Source: Temnothorax longispinosus (taxonomy: Eukaryota; Arthropoda; Insecta; Hymenoptera; Formicidae). Taken from it: 64,000 nucleotides of DNA. The notes below the pieces were generated by a model, which worked only from the letters and a program-made list of their open reading frames with translations, had not been told where the DNA came from and searched no databases. Of this stretch, positions 13,601 to 28,800 are shown in pieces; position 1 is the stretch's first letter, and the number at the start of each line of letters is the position of its first letter. Position numbers and translations under genes: made by a program. Location of the stretch: the NCBI RefSeq assembly GCF_030848805.1, contig NC_092363.1, positions 2,294,001 to 2,358,000 on the forward strand, read 5' to 3'.

Positions 13601-16600
13601 GCGGACATAAACAAAGAAGAGAGAAAGAGAGAGAGAGAGAGAACGAAAGAATCGAATTTCCGACAAAAACTGTTTCTCCCATCTCGAGCTGCGTCACCGG
13701 CACGAACCGTATCCCATCCTTTATCATCGCCGCATCCGGTGCATTTTTACTCCCCGTCGCGAGTCACCGTGGTGGCGACGCGCTAATTGATACAAACGCA
13801 AGCCGTATCACGCACCGCGACGAACGCACGCCGGAACTAACGTATATTAGAACGAAATGTATGGCGCCGCTTTTCGTGTTTGCACCGTCGAGCCATAATT
13901 TCAATCGCTATGGAAACCAGCTAAACGACGTTGGCGGCTGTGATCGGAAGTCGATACTTTCGCTAAGGACCCTCGAAACGCGTGTTTCGCAGCGCGGGAA
14001 TGTGACGATGAAAACGTCGAGTTCGGGCGAGTTTTGAAGGATCCCTCGACGTCACGGTGCTGCCGGGGCACCCATTTTGGCGCGCCCGAGATATACTCTA
14101 TACATTTACTTTACATGGCTCTCGATCATCTAGACGTTAAGACCTCACAGCGTGGAGTGTCGAGTTTCTCCTCTACGGTACGGGAGCCCTCTTTACTCGC
14201 GCCCCGCTACCACCCACTTCGACTTCGGTATAATACCCCCTCGAACAGTTATAGATGAGCCATTATCTCGGGAAAATTCTGCAAAATTGCCGCTATAGGC
14301 TGAGCACTTTAGACTTTCCGAGGAAATTCGTTCTCTGAAGTTGGTACTTATTTCTCGAGAAATTAGAGAGAACCGCATTATAGTTTAAGTAATGTATAAA
14401 AACCCGGAAACGTTTATATAAAATAATCTAATGCACTTAGCATTGATAGGGAGATAGGGATTATATCATATAGATAATCAGTATAAAGAAACAGTAAGGA
14501 TTATTGCATACTAACATCATGCAACAAAACGTAATAATATTTGATTGGCATTAATTAATATTATGTAGCAAGAGTTATGAGAAACATGGATGGTTGTGGC
14601 TATATCTTATACATAGCCATCTGTCTAAGGACTCGTACTTAATTAGCTCACATAACGAGCAATGAAATGTGAAGGAGCTAACAAGAATTATGCGTCCTTT
14701 GTCCTTAGATCCTTGCTAATTGGATCGTATAATATAACCGAGCAAAGTGATGAATTGAACAGGTTTATCTGACACTTTATTTAATATATTGAATAAGAAG
14801 AGAGCTCTCTCATGTGTTATAAGCGAGTGGAGAGATATTGAAAAACTTTAAAATACACTCGATCCAATTTTAATAGCAAAATTATCAATAAAAATGATAA
14901 AATCGATATTAATTAATAACGCTGTTCTCAACTTTAAATTAATCATAAAAATCCGAGAATATGTAAAGAAAGAAGAAAACCAAAATCACATGTACCTCTA
15001 TGTTGTAGCATGTGTAGCATGTCTTACTTTTTATATTTTGAAACTTCTAAAGTTACCCTCTTTCTTCGCTATAATACCAGTATTTGAAAAATCAGAAGTC
15101 AATGTATATTTGAAACTTATCAATTTTAAATAAAGTTATGCTACAATCATTCTCAACTCATTAAACCATCTTTTACATTTAGTGTGACAATATTATGATT
15201 TAATATACATACACACATATGTATATACACATGCATACACCACATACGCGGAAAAAGCTGAATGTATCATATATCCTTGTCATTCTTAGAATTATTATCG
15301 GCGTATTTCGTACCTGCCCAATGCGACTGTAACGTAACACGGCCCTTCATTACTAATCCCTTCATACAGACGACGTATACACTGAACTGACAGCTTTAAA
15401 TCGGGTTTTACTGCATTGAAAACGTTCTCTTTTCAGTGACTCTTCAGTCGGATAGATGGGTAATGCCCTTTTTAATCCAAATTCCATTTCTGGTATCGCG
15501 ACAAAATCCGTACTCTCTTTGCGTCCATAACAGAAAGGATACCGAGCATAATAAGTCGATTGAATCGGTCCTTGTATGTTTTATTATATTTCTGATAGGC
15601 TCCCTTTTTTCGCTAATTAATATAAGCATTTTAATGTCATAAAAAAAAACTCTACGTTAAACGTTTCTTAAACTATCACATCGGACGATAGACAATGAAT
15701 ATACAACACAGTTTTTAGCATGAAAAACACTTTCCGCAAACACGTTAGTTTTCCATCGGAGCAGCGTGAAATTACTCGTCTTTGGTATCGTCTCGAATAA
15801 GCACGATAACGATAGAAGTTTTAACGCATTTGCCATAATTGCCTATTTAGGAAACGCTGCTTTGTAATAGTACTTTACAATGTAACTCTTCGCGCAGCAT
15901 GGATGCCCCGCAGCGAGTTAATCTCGGCATTCTCTAATTCCGGATTATTCCCAGAGCTATAACGTGTAACGTAGATACACGTTCCACGACATACCGGCGC
16001 GGCGTGTCGTAACAATACATTACGTAGCACAAATCATGGCGATATCGTCAATGCGTAGCTCCGGCTGTATCAAGTTGAATGTCGCCGAATGTAATCTCCA
16101 CCGTAGATATACGCTGGACTCTATCATACTCTATCGCCTCCATTAAAATGCGATATTTCAAGAGTAAGGTGAGTCCGCGGACTGACATTAAAACATATTG
16201 ACATGATAATATCGTCATTTCTCGATTTTCCTCGAAGTGGACTGGTACAGAAATGTAGGTCATTCAAATCTCAAGCCCTTTTCCAAATCTTGTGCAGCGC
16301 GACGGATAAAACGTTAAAAAATTCGCATTACAATAGCATAATGTGGGATCATATACGATAGACTTCAAAGTAATGTCATATACTGCGTCATGTTTAATAC
16401 AATGTTTAATACAATGTGTGTATACAACGTGACCCATGCCATATAATCGCGTTTGCAGTAATACGTTTGCATATATACAAGATATTTTGTAAAGTTGGTG
16501 TGCAAGCTTAACAAGTTTTTAAGGGACATTTTTTATTCGCTTTTCCACGCCATTTATATCACAACAATATGGCAACGGATACTGAGAGCTTTGATTAATA

Positions 16601-17370
16601 ATAAAATAATAATAATAAAAATCTAGAAAAAAGTAAAGAAAAATTCAGAATATTAAATGAGCGCGAAAGTCACAATAATTTGTTACTAGTAAGTGATGAT
16701 TAAATCTGTCGCATATAGATATAGCATATGTATATGAGGGAATGCAGACGAGTGCAAATGAATAGTATTGCTACGAATCTCTGAATTCTTATTCCCTGAC
16801 TCTGTGAAGATACGAAGAAAAACTTTGCGCGAAGCACGAAACACATTATACGGTTCTGTTTACTTCGTTCAACTGTAATAGGTTTATGGAAGTTGTGCAA
16901 AATGCAATCTGTAGAACGTGTGTGTTCCGGAAATGCCGGTACGGTAATGACGTTTAAAACGCATGTAGCGACACATAGCACTCGATAAAATTTATATCTC
17001 TACCTTATCGTTTTAGCATTCGCATTGGTTTTATGTGGCAAACGAAAATTCGTTCTATCAATAAAATGGACGTACGTTATGTGAATGCGCGTATGTGTTA
17101 TTTCTTTTATACATATTCCAATTGCCAATATATCATCTAGACAAATGTAAACTTGGATATTAAAACTTGTTTCATAAATATTTGATGGAATTAAACATAT
17201 ACCCAATAATTTGTCTACGTATCTAGACTATTAAATTTTTAGAAAACACATTCACACATCAAATAAAAATTAACATGTTTTAATTTCTAATTTTCGCGGA
17301 AAATTGGAATGTAAGGAAAGAAACTGAGATTTCAACAGAACGAGTAGACAATGATCCCGCCGGTTGGCCT
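7640..17370. other. long AT-rich non-coding tract
   Basis: Mostly AT-rich, with no supported gene. Islands of higher GC at about 9060-9380, 11300-11760 and 13010-14260 contain open frames that look like chance products: non-ATG starts, no domain, no good splice context. A plus-strand frame at about 12202-12555 is open for 118 codons but was not recognised. A good donor-like site (AGTAAG before GTGAGT) occurs near 16169 on the plus strand without a matching acceptor. Confidence 0.5.
13618..13642. repeat. (GA)n short microsatellite
   Basis: Imperfect GA dinucleotide run, interrupted by GAAAG, at the edge of a GC-richer block. Confidence 0.85.
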
Positions 17371-20300
17371 TTGATCATATCAGAATGAGGCAGGACTTTC
17401 TAAGGTTAATGCGAACTCGCCCACGGTTCCCCAGAGTGACAATGAAAAAGGCCAGGTCAGAGGGAAAAAAACGCCAAAAGAAGCAGCGGGGGAGGGCAGC
17501 GGGGTTCTTGACTGCGTGAAATTCCATTCGAATCGATCCCGACGCATTTCGGGGTGCACGCATGCACAAAGCGAGCAGCTGCAGGGCGGCGATGCGCGTC
17601 ACCCAGCGCGCGCGGGCGGATGCAATTTCGTCACGGGGATCGCAAAAATTCCGCGCATTTCACTTTTATGCAGCGCGCCCTGCCGTCCCCATTCCCCGTG
17701 TCCGCGCTTTATCTTTCGTCATTTTATATTTTTTTTTCCACCGTAGACAGTACGCGTAGACTTACGCGTTCGCCAACGCGTGACAGTCGCGCGTGCATCG
17801 ACGACGACGAGTGCATCACGCAGTGTGTACCCTATGCACACATGTATACGCGCGCCGCGCGTTGCGACGCGCTCACGCGGGTCTGGCCATGTTTGGATAA
17901 CGCGATAACGTCGTTAAACTTTTTGTCGCTTTGCCTGACGAGCGTGACAGGTGGACCGCCCAGGTAAACTCGATTCCAGAAACAATAAGATTTATTTTTC
18001 CGCACGTGCGCTACGTACGCCGCGCTTCCCACGTGCCATCCGCCGTCGACACGAAGCGAATCACGACGCCCGTGATACGTGCGTAGACGCGCGTATGCGG
18101 GCGATGAACGCGTCGTCAGTTATGTTTATACGCGGATCATATGTGCGACGCGCGTACGATTTCCGATAGATGCGTGAAAGAAATACGAGTATAAGACGAG
18201 GGAAATTTGGTGGTTTGAGAGATATGCATTTTATTCCAAGTGCAAAGTTTGCAAAAAAATTTTAAACAATGAGTAGATAGCAAAAATTTCAACATTTAAT
18301 ATTTGCTGTAACTCGCACAGACGAAACGACCAGTTTTATTTTTGTCTTGTTAAATTTATTTTGTTCCATGGAGTGCTACATAGATAGTCATGGTGCATGT
18401 CAACTGTTACTGTAACTATCGATAACAAAATGGACGCAAATAATGGAGGAGAACTCTGCGCGTCAGTCGGGAAAACGAGCGTTATTTGATGCTCGAAGGC
18501 CGTTAATTGCTTAATTGAGCAAAATTGGGTTCCGATACGTAGGTTAGCGTTAATTTGCGAGCATTTACGATAACAGCGACGCGAAATAAAGTACAAGGGA
18601 AAATGTCATTGTCTACAATTAGCCGGTAATTAGTTACGCCATGCGTAACAATCGAAACGCCGCTGCATGCTTTCCCTCCCCAGTGAAATACTGCACGGTT
18701 GACGAGTTTCATTTCAAAGATAGATATCTAGCTATTCTGCCGAGAAACTTGCGTGAACGCTGTTTTAATCGGTTGTCCTTATTGCTTTTCAAATGTTATT
18801 GTGACGGCGCAGCATGTACAGTCTTTAGTTCTCACAATGTTATACAGTCCCTATTGTATATCGACTACCAGTTGCGTAACTTTCAAAGAAAAATAACTAA
18901 TTGTTGCATACACTTGCTAGCAAGTGTACTGGCAATTGCTCATAGTAAGGTCTAAAATTTTACTAATAATTGTGTACATGTATATCGACGCACACGAATT
19001 ATTCGTATCTACGCTCAGGCATACGATCATCGAACGGGATTCAATCGTGAATCGTTCGTTTCTAGAGCACAAATAAAAGTCACATTGCCGGTGCAGACGA
19101 GCTCGTTTGGAGTGGCGCGTACGCGGATGAGAGCTCGTCGTTTTACTTCGCGATAATAAAATGGCGGTCGACGAGCGGAGGGGCAGCGTCGAACGGCATC
19201 TAGGTATAAGCCCATAAACAAGATGATACGATCTAGGTGTAACGATGTTTCCAACAAAATTAGAGGGAAACTGCAAACAACCCCGTCTCAGTTCTCGTTC
19301 ATCCCCGTTTAACCCCAACCCTCGTCGTCCCTCAGCCAGCTCGCGCAGAGCGGCGCGACAACCCTTCATTCGACTCGTTAGGGTGGCTGAAACACGATAC
19401 CAAACAGTAATGAAAAGCCTATCCTCCACTCGGTTTCTCCTAGAGCCGTTTATGCACCGTCCTGCGCGTAATGCACTCATACACGGCCGGGCATTATCAA
19501 CGCGTGTACGTGACAGATAACGCCGGCTTGTCGCGAACGAGCAACGTCAGTACCCTGTTTATTTGACGATGGGATTAATCGTTGCGTATCCACGTAGCAA
19601 GATCTTTATGTCGTTTAGCAGCCGCGCCGCGGGGCCGGCCGGTAATGCGCGAATTAATCGTTTTACACAACGAGGCGGCGCGTTTCGCGCCCTTTATCGC
19701 ACACGTAATCCGTCATCCGATAGATCGCCCTTTGTTATAATGCATCCGTCGCGGATAACGCGCATTTTCCTAATAGACGTGAAAGCGAAGCTATTATCCA
19801 GATACGGATGAGTGTTACGGATACTATCAAAGCAAACAGATATAGATATCTTTCGCGTGATACAAGCGTATTGTTAAAAATATATATTGTTCTAAATAGA
19901 TTTCTCTAATAATGTTCATATAGTAGAAATAAATTTTTTTTATATTTCTAATAATTTTCGTAAATTTATCACTGTGACATATAGATATAAGGCGGCGCCT
20001 TTCTACGTTTCTCTGAAAGAACCAACGCTCCACTTGTTGATACCCCATCGTAACATCGCGTCGATTTTCCGGCGCCATGGCGCCATGTCGCGACGCGCAA
20101 ATAAAGAAATTCAGTGTAGATGCAGTTACGCACGTCCGGGTATCCGTTTAAGCGAACAAATTAAAACGCTACTGCCGTCGGGATCAAAGGCTCCTTAACT
20201 TCTTCATCATGTACGAATGTAATTCGCTTCTTTCAGAGAACGACTCCAATGTACAAAAGAGACGCTCAATGGAACACGCATCTATATTCGCGTGTCTGTC

Positions 20301-20760
20301 ACGCGTTTAATTTGCCGGACGTCCGTGAGTGTCATAGGCCGGGATTTATTAGTATTTACGTTGAGCAATATGCAAAGCAGGCGATGGCGAGTTTGCGTTC
20401 TTTACTTCGGGACAGCTCGTCGCCACCATGGCGCGCGCATACCGTGCGCTTCTCTTTAGCCTCCACTTTGTAATTAATTCGTTTGATTTATATCGCCGAA
20501 GGACTCGGAATGCTAATTTGTATTTACTTATTAGTCGCGCATGCGGAGCTGCCGGCTGGCCCATATTGTTTTACGGGCTGTCTGCGAACCGGCGTTAGGG
20601 TGAACCCCTCCCTCCCCTCGGGTACACTCGTCTCGTTCTATGCGCGGTCTTACCCATCCGCTCGAGGTTCCTACAAAGGACACCAAACAGCCGGGTAGAT
20701 GCGCCAGCGCGCGAAACACAGCCGATAATTAAAGTAGCTCCTTTGTTCGACTTAGATCGA
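17371..20760. other. CpG-rich non-coding block
   Basis: GC- and CpG-rich sequence (especially 17460-18170 and 19080-20700) carries many overlapping open frames on both strands. These are expected because stop codons are rare in such DNA. No frame has a recognisable domain, and no frame combines a good start with good splice signals. A 15-bp inverted match containing CTCTGAAAGAA links about 20005-20020 and 20228-20243. No gene is supported. Confidence 0.45.
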
Positions 20761-23700
20761 TAACTCCTTTGACGGAAACGACAAAGGTAGATGCGCGAAA
20801 GAAAACTATCTGTCTTCCTTCGGGGTTCGCATTCTGCCGATTCCTTCCGCTTTCTCGCTCTCCGAGAAAGTATTCTAGTATTATAGCTTTTTTATTTACT
20901 TTCTTAATGCTGGTAGCTGGGGCGACTACATTCTTTTAACTCTGGCTTATGTATGGTTTTTAAATTTTGAGCTACAAAGACTAAATTAATAGCTATATTA
21001 TTTTCCCAACTAACATGCATGAAAATTGCTATCACTTTTATCGTACTTTTAATATTAGATATGATAATTACAAAAACTTTACTGTTGTAATCTCGGAAAG
21101 CACTGCTTATGGATATAAATTACGGGAATAGGGTGTTAGTCATAAATCAAGCAGGCGCGCTTGCCTCCTCGTGTAAGTGAAATCCTCCTATCATTCGTCA
21201 TATGTTATAAATTACGAAACGATTCCAAAACAGCCGCTAATGCGAATGGTTTGTATGCAAAATGGTTTATGATTGCTACGGTCTGCGGTTACCTAAAATA
21301 GATTAATGTCGTCAAACATTAGTTAATGCCAATGAAGCTGCAATGGCGTTTAATATTGACGGAAATATCGCCCCACTGTGCAAACTATAAAATCTGACTG
21401 CGTCGTGAAATCCAGTAACCCAAGCGAGCGTACTATTAAATCATCGCGTCCACGCAATTACAAATGACGGCAGCACGTCGACGTGGACAGCCAAATTTCA
21501 GAAATTCTCGTAATCAGAGATCATTCATTCCTTGAATTTGAGAGCACGGATATTTTTGCCAAATTATATATACAATATACTGATACATATATTACATATA
21601 TATCGCAATCAGAGGGCTTGCTGACTCGCATTATACCTGCGCAAGCAGGAAATATCCCCTTACTCCGTCGTTGCTTGCGAACGATTAATTTACACATCGT
21701 TTGAGCACGATCAATCTGCTGCTCAGTCCTTCTGCTCCTTTGAACGAGCTGCGCGCGGATACGGGAAAGGAGATGCCGTGAGGGTTAATTAAAGAATTTC
21801 AATAGGTATTCCTGCATCGAGCTACCCCGAATGGGCTTTCATCCTACACCCTCTCGCTGACGGACACTGCAAACAAGTGCCTCCAGCGAATGTTCGAATG
21901 TATACATGAAAATCGAGACAACCGTGTGTATATGTATATATACATATGTATGCGTGTGTGTATGTATATATGTGCCTGCGTCTCTGTACGCCGCGGCGAG
22001 GACGGGAGAGTAACGTTGATACTTCGTGCGGGAAGTTTAATATTGCCATCAATTCGGCCCTCGCTTCTTTCCCACTCATGCGCGATGTGTCGGCAAGAGT
22101 GAATTAGTCCGAACCGGGGTTGCGAAAATTGCCTTTAAAATGTAATCTGGATACTGATGTACGAATGGAGAACGGAGAATAGGCACCAATAAATATTTTT
22201 TGAGTAATCACATATCCGATACATGTGTAATTGGACCGATTTCGCCTCGGATGGAATGCCCTATATACCCCGCGGCCGATACGCGCGCGCGCGTGCGAGT
22301 ACTCGTTTCACGTAAAACGCGAAATGTCAGATTTGATATACGGATCCATCGGAACATCCTCTATCTCAATACCGTTCTCTTTTTTTTTGTCGGAGTCGCT
22401 TTCCAAACGATCGTAATGCATTCGTACAATTCTCATACGAGTCAGATCGATTTTGTGTTGACGTCAGTGCCGCTTCTCGATGGTTCATAAAATATACCTC
22501 TCGCAAAGAAGTTGCCATCGATACACATTAATAATATAATACCTGTATATTATAATTCACGAAAAAACATGATCTCGTATGTTTCAAATTATTTAATTTT
22601 TCTCGTATTTATAAATTAATATACAATCTATGATTGTAGTCTTGTCAATATTAATTTTTATAACATTTTATTATATTTTTTATTCTCATCAACAATTATT
22701 CTCTCGAATTAAAATTAGTTTCTTTTCAAATAAAAATACGTTAGCTCTAAATTAAACAGAATAAAACTATCTAAAAAAAATGATTATACAAGTACAATTA
22801 AAACATTGTATTCGTTATTACATTATAATAAAAATAGATAAGCAAAGTGCAAAACGCACAAGCAAAAATTATATAACGAGATAGCAGACATAATCTTCAA
22901 CCACCTTAAAACTTAACGTGAAGCCATTACCAAACTTCGACTCCACTGACGTGTTACATCACGAAACGAGCCTGAAAGCTTGACTTTGCAAAATTGCAAA
23001 GTGTTACGGATTAGATCGTGGAAGGAAGCCCAGAGGGCACGTCGTCCTTTCGGATCTCTTCGGACTTGTCGCGTAACCGCGCAAAAGCTGCTGAATAAAC
23101 GGTTCGCCCTTACTTACGGCACTAAACTAGCCGTTCTCCGTATACCTACATACCTGCATACACACGCGCGCGCACGTGCATGCACGTGTGTACATACAGG
23201 CATACGTGCCTGCATACATACGAGCAGAACAGAGGCGGTATATTGGTTCAGACCCCCGCGCACTCAGCGCTCATGAATATGCTGGAGCACGGTGGTTCAA
23301 CCCTGCCCAACCGCCCTGCCTCACCCCTTTCCACCCCGGTCAATCTCGCTTCGGCTACATTGTATCGGGAAAGGGGTGAGCGAACGGCGGTGGGACGCGG
23401 GGGGCCGGTTAAGTCCGTGTTTATATAGAACGATTTTCGACGATAGCGTCGCCAGGCATACCTCCGTTTTCACCGATTGCCGCTTCATGAATAAAGTGGA
23501 TGCACAAGCTTCAGCACGAGCTGTATGCGGTTTTACGATATCGCATAGTCGTTCATATATCTACGAGTTGACTGATAATCGTCCCCAAACGGCGCCCAAA
23601 ACGGTGATTAAAAGTTTGTTCAAATATAATCACGGTATGTCGCTACGACGGAATTTATCTCTTTAACAAAGACCAATATCAACTATAAAATTTATATATT

Positions 23701-25820
23701 CGAAAAAAAATCAAAGAGAATTATAGTAATAATATTTAAATCACTATAATCACGTCTTTTGATACATTTTTTCCAATTGTATAGAATCACTAAGGTTGAG
23801 AATTTATAAGTTTCAAATATATAAAAATAATATATAAGCAGAATTTGCATGTATACGCATTTATCTTGTATATGTTCGGGAAGATGTTAGCCCAAGCAAA
23901 CCAATCTGCATTTTCTATTGTTGTATTTACTACGCAAAAGAGCACATTGTAAGAATACTGGTCTCCATTTTGCCTCCACTTTGTTGCACTTAAAAATCCC
24001 TTTTTGCGCCAAATGCAATAAGAGGGAGGAACAGATTACATTTCCTCAAGATAAGAGTAACGTTTACTTTCTTCTAAATTCGGTAGGAGTCTTTTATCGA
24101 AGAGTCGACCAGTTGAAAATGGCGCCGAGGTATCCATGCTTTAAAATCAAACTACGCTCCCTCTTCCTAAAGTCAATTGACTTTTTCAACAATGAGCCAG
24201 TCCATTGCATTTCGATAAATATGTATATATGAATATTGACGAACTCGAAATTAATATTCCTATTCAAGATACCTTAGTGAAAAAATTATTTCTTCATATT
24301 TATTTTAAATATTTGCCATTAAAATTAACAGCCGCAATCCAAGATAGTTAGCACGTATTAAACATTTAGCCTGCCTCACGCTCATGGAGTTTCAGCTCGT
24401 TATAAAACGACGATAATATAAAAGAATTTTTGCTTTTACAGCGGATTATGTAATATCGTTTACTCATAAGCATGTCCAAAAGTTTAAAGCTGAGCTTACC
24501 CGTAATGCGGCCGTGACTCATTATATAAAATATCTTGAAAATTCACAACATTAGTATAGTTTTAACGCAACTATTCAAAGCTTTTGCATCTCTAACGGTT
24601 TTAAGAACCAGCACGGGATAGTTGTATAAACGCAGCTCGTACTTCTCGTGGAGTAACGATTCGTCCTCTTTCAGTATCGGTCATATTGTCCTTTTTGTCT
24701 TCGTTTTGACGTTATGCACGCAGCCCCGCGTAACAATACGAATATTATCTTCGTACTTTCAAAGTTAGTTATTACGAGTACTTTGTCTCTTTCCTTCGAA
24801 ATGCTGAAATGCAGAAGATGTCGAGAAATAGCACAAAGGAAGGAGTCATTATTTTATGAACGAGCCATCTCGTGCCGTTTGGTGCAAACAGCAAACTTTG
24901 CTTTACAGTCAGATTAATAAGTTATAATAATAGTAATAATGTACTAAATAATCAGAAAATTTTCTCATTAAAACTCATTAAGGAATAAGAATGAGGATTT
25001 GTTATAATATCTAATTAGTGTTCATCATTTCTTAAGTGGGATTCAACATTGTTATCTCCGTCATGTCGTATTTTACTATTATTCTTCTACAAACGATCGA
25101 TTAGTATTTTTATAAGTGTATAATTATCTAATGTTAATATTAATAAAGACGAATATTAAAATTGAAATATATTTTTACATTGTGTTATTATTTCTTCAAA
25201 ATTTTGACTATGCACTAGAATTATTTAAAATAGAAAAGGATTTTACGGATTAATTTTTCATATATATACGCAAATGTATCGCGACATCAAAAAACTGCGT
25301 TATAAATACAAAGAACTACTTTATAAGAACAGACATTCTCTGTCTGGTCATAATTCAGACTACAGCCGGTATGTAGTCCGTTGAAATCCATATGATACGT
25401 AAGAGTTGTGCGAATATTCTTGACTTAAGCAATGTTATATCATTTTGTTATTAAAAGTTATATGGAAAATGTATACATTTCAATAATTAAAAATATCAAA
25501 ATTAAGTTAATATTCTAAATAAGATTTTAAATAACTGTCAAGAATAAAACAATATATATTATTTCTTTAGAAATGCAAATGTAAATGTTTTTCATAAAAT
25601 TTATCCAGAAAATATAACAAATGCAAATACGCCATATACATATATATGTCTAAATGTTTAAGACCGAAAGGACTCAAGAGTTGGTTTGCTCAATTTAGTT
25701 ATTTAATGTCCTAAGAGACCGGCACTGACCCACGCAAATCGAAACTAGCTAACTAAACACTAGGAAGGAATAATAGCAATAGAGATAGCGTTAATAGATA
25801 GCGCGGTACAGCATATATAT
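20761..25820. other. AT-rich non-coding tract with simple-repeat patches
   Basis: Contains TATG/TA-rich simple sequence at about 21924-21974, an alternating CG/CA patch at about 23160-23215 with short palindromes, and a pair of adjacent hairpins at 25330-25378 listed separately. No gene is supported. Confidence 0.5.
25330..25378. other. two adjacent short hairpins
   Basis: The first has arms CAGACA and TGTCTG (25330-25335, 25341-25346; 5-nt loop). The second has arms GACTACA and TGTAGTC (25358-25364, 25372-25378; 7-nt loop). They are 11 nt apart. The arms are GC-richer than the surrounding AT-rich sequence. Possibly the remnant end of a small mobile element; no family was recognised. Confidence 0.5.
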
Positions 25821-28800
25821 AAAATGTACTACTATAAAAGTATACGTTTTCTCACTAGCGAGAACTGTTCTTGAACGATTTGTTCTATCGAATCGAGGAC
25901 ACGTATTGACTGTTCGCGACCGATTCCTTTTGTCTCGCGCCAGTGATCACGAAGAGCTTGAACTTCGAGTCGGGAATCGACGTAGGTACACGTATCCAAC
26001 GGAGAAGGTATCCGCGTATGCCGCATGCGATTTCGACGTCTCTAATCGAGCTTTCGTGTCTGCTGTACTTAGATGGCGGTATGATGGCTGAGCGGATGAC
26101 TACCTCGGGGCTTCGTACGGTGATTAGGAAAGTTACCATGTGCCTGAGAGTCTGAGACCGAAGCCTGCGCTTGAGCTTGTACTCACGCTTGTCGACCAAC
26201 TCCTCCGGATCCAACCCTCCGACGCAGCGCTGTCCTCCCCTCTCGATCTCATCCTCCCCATCGCTTCAGCCTCCCAACCTCCGACTTCCCCGCCAACTCT
26301 ACCTACCGCTATACAACCTGCCCGCCCCAGTACCTCCGCCCCCCTCATATCTCGTTGCTGTTGTAATCCTCAATTAATGCACAAGTAACGCTAACTACGC
26401 AAACTCACTAACTTCGTACACACATCGAAGGACGCGCAGACGACAGAAGCCGAGAGGACGCTCTTGGTTTTCGAGCGGACAGGGAAACCGAGCGATATAC
26501 GCGGCGCGGCGGAGTCGTCGGAGATCGGATTAGGTTATCTATCTAAGCGTGCAAATGCCGGCTGCGTTGTTTAGATCTCGTAGATATTAGAAAGCGTCGC
26601 GCATGGATTCTAGAGATGTATTTTCTCACGTTTATAGTTTGGAAATTTTAATCTTTTGTAAGCAAGAATAAAAATCTTATTTTTAAGATATTTTATCCAA
26701 ATACCAAAAAAGGATAATATAGTGACAATAATTTAATTCATTTAATTAATTGAGGGATATAATTCCTCTTAGATATATGATAGACATATCTTTTAATGAA
26801 TTATAATTATCAATAAATGATACTGATAAATTCTAAAAAAAAATAGTCGAAAGATTTTTTTAGCTCTAGGACTTTAGCTCTAGATTGCAAAATAAATTGC
26901 TTTCCGCGTGACTATACTTCTTTTAAGGAAAAGTCTATCCAGTATCCATGTCATTAAATAAAGGGAACGTCTGAAGTGTGGGCCGAATCGCTCGACACGC
27001 AATAGATATTTGCACGCGTGAACGCACGAACACGTTCGATAAATTCCGATCAGCCGTAGTCCAGCGAGACCCTATCCGCAAAAGAGATAAACAAACTAAC
27101 GGGCAGGTGGAGAGCTAGAGAGGAATGGAGAGAAACGCGCGTTACGTGTAAACGGGTGGGACACGGCGGGAGAAACGACGGCGGGAATTCGACCATGGAC
27201 AACTAACTCGCTGATTAACCAAATACCGGTCTGCAGGACAAACGGTCGAGCAAACATTGAACAACCTGTCAGCGGCACGCCACGGGGGATCAAAGTTCAA
27301 GGGATAAGCGAAAAGCTGGTTTTTTTTTCAACGAGGCCGCTTCCATCCCCCTGCGCGTCGCCCGGCGCGTCGCCGGAATGATTTTCGACGGGCCGGGCGC
27401 GGCGTTCTGTCGGGAAATTTGCACGCTACAGCGCGTCGTTCGCAGGAATTATTCGTTGATAATCAGAGCGTACCATGAGCGCGGCACGCGTGAGCGGATA
27501 TCGTCGCTTCCGAGAGCAAATACGCGCGCGGCTGCGCTCGAATTTACCGTGCCGCGCGATGACGAAGGCAGTAACGGCGCGTGGTGCATCGTCCATTGCA
27601 CCGGTCGCATAATATCGCGCAATATGCACACTCGTATCTTTATCTCGTTCTCGCGGAACACGCGCGACAAACATCGACGTTTGCGTGGAGGGATCGTTCG
27701 TCCGTTTCGCTATCGATGAATGACTATGATGTATTTGTGATCCGTGAAGTTTTGCGGATGCGTACGTATACGGTGCGACCAATAACAAGAATTACGCACC
27801 ATGCAACGAAAATAACGAAAGGAATTTCATACAAAGTATAAAGTCCGGCCGATTTAAATATCTTATAGTGTAGATATTCACAAATGTACAGATTTGCATG
27901 TAGACATTTATTATCTAATTTAAAAAATTTTTTGTCGTAACAATTTCGTTTGTTGACAGAAAAATTCAAATTCGGAGAATAACATCGAGAGGCACGATGC
28001 GTCTCTAATATTTTCTAAATACATCTATGAAGGATTATCGTAACTCATTATCTATTACACAAGGGAAGGTATCATTTTGTTAGAAATTTCAAAGTCCACT
28101 ACTAATACCATATCAGGCGGAATATTGATCAGCGCGATACAAGCAAGGGGCAGTTTTCTCCGGATTTGTGCCGCTTTCCAGCTAATTGCTCCGAAGGATT
28201 TAGTCATCGATGATTTCGTAATGTAAGATAGGTATTATGGGGTCGATGCGCGTTCCTCGCTTAACAACAGATGGCCCGTGAACCTTCGATTCGGCCCGCC
28301 GCCGATCATTCCTCGCGGTCTGCGACTTCAAACGCGTCACCCCGATCGCAGCTTAGCCAAGGATTTCGCAACTCCACCACGACCCATCTGGCCTTGCGGC
28401 CTGGGTGTGGAGAAATGATTGGAACCGGGGGTTATTTCACCACGGATCATCGACCGTAATCGCCGAGCCAGGGTCATGAATGTAACGGAGCCATCCTAAT
28501 GGGGTCTCTGGTCGGATCTATGTAAGCCCTCGGTGCTGCTATCACGAACATCGATTAGGATAATAGCGGCGGTAATATTGACATTACTTTATTGCCCGAC
28601 GTTGAATTTCGTGGAAAACTGCGAGGTCTCAATTTGACGAACGTGGCGCGAAAACACAGCTCTCGGTTCTCGGGAATTGGCTTACGGAATTAACGGATTC
28701 GGGGAATATTATACTTACAATCTATTCAGAAATATCTAAATGTGCTTTTATCTGACACACATCTGTGAAATTATAAAAGCTTTACTAAAAGGTTTTATCT

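Noticed and set aside
16141..16180. Short ATG frame ending at a strong GTGAGT donor
   Set aside because: Only seven codons and no acceptor; most likely accidental.
26133..26348. Minus-strand ATG frame reaching a GTGAGT donor near 26185
   Set aside because: Purine-rich low-complexity sequence, no good acceptor or promoter context, peptide not recognised.
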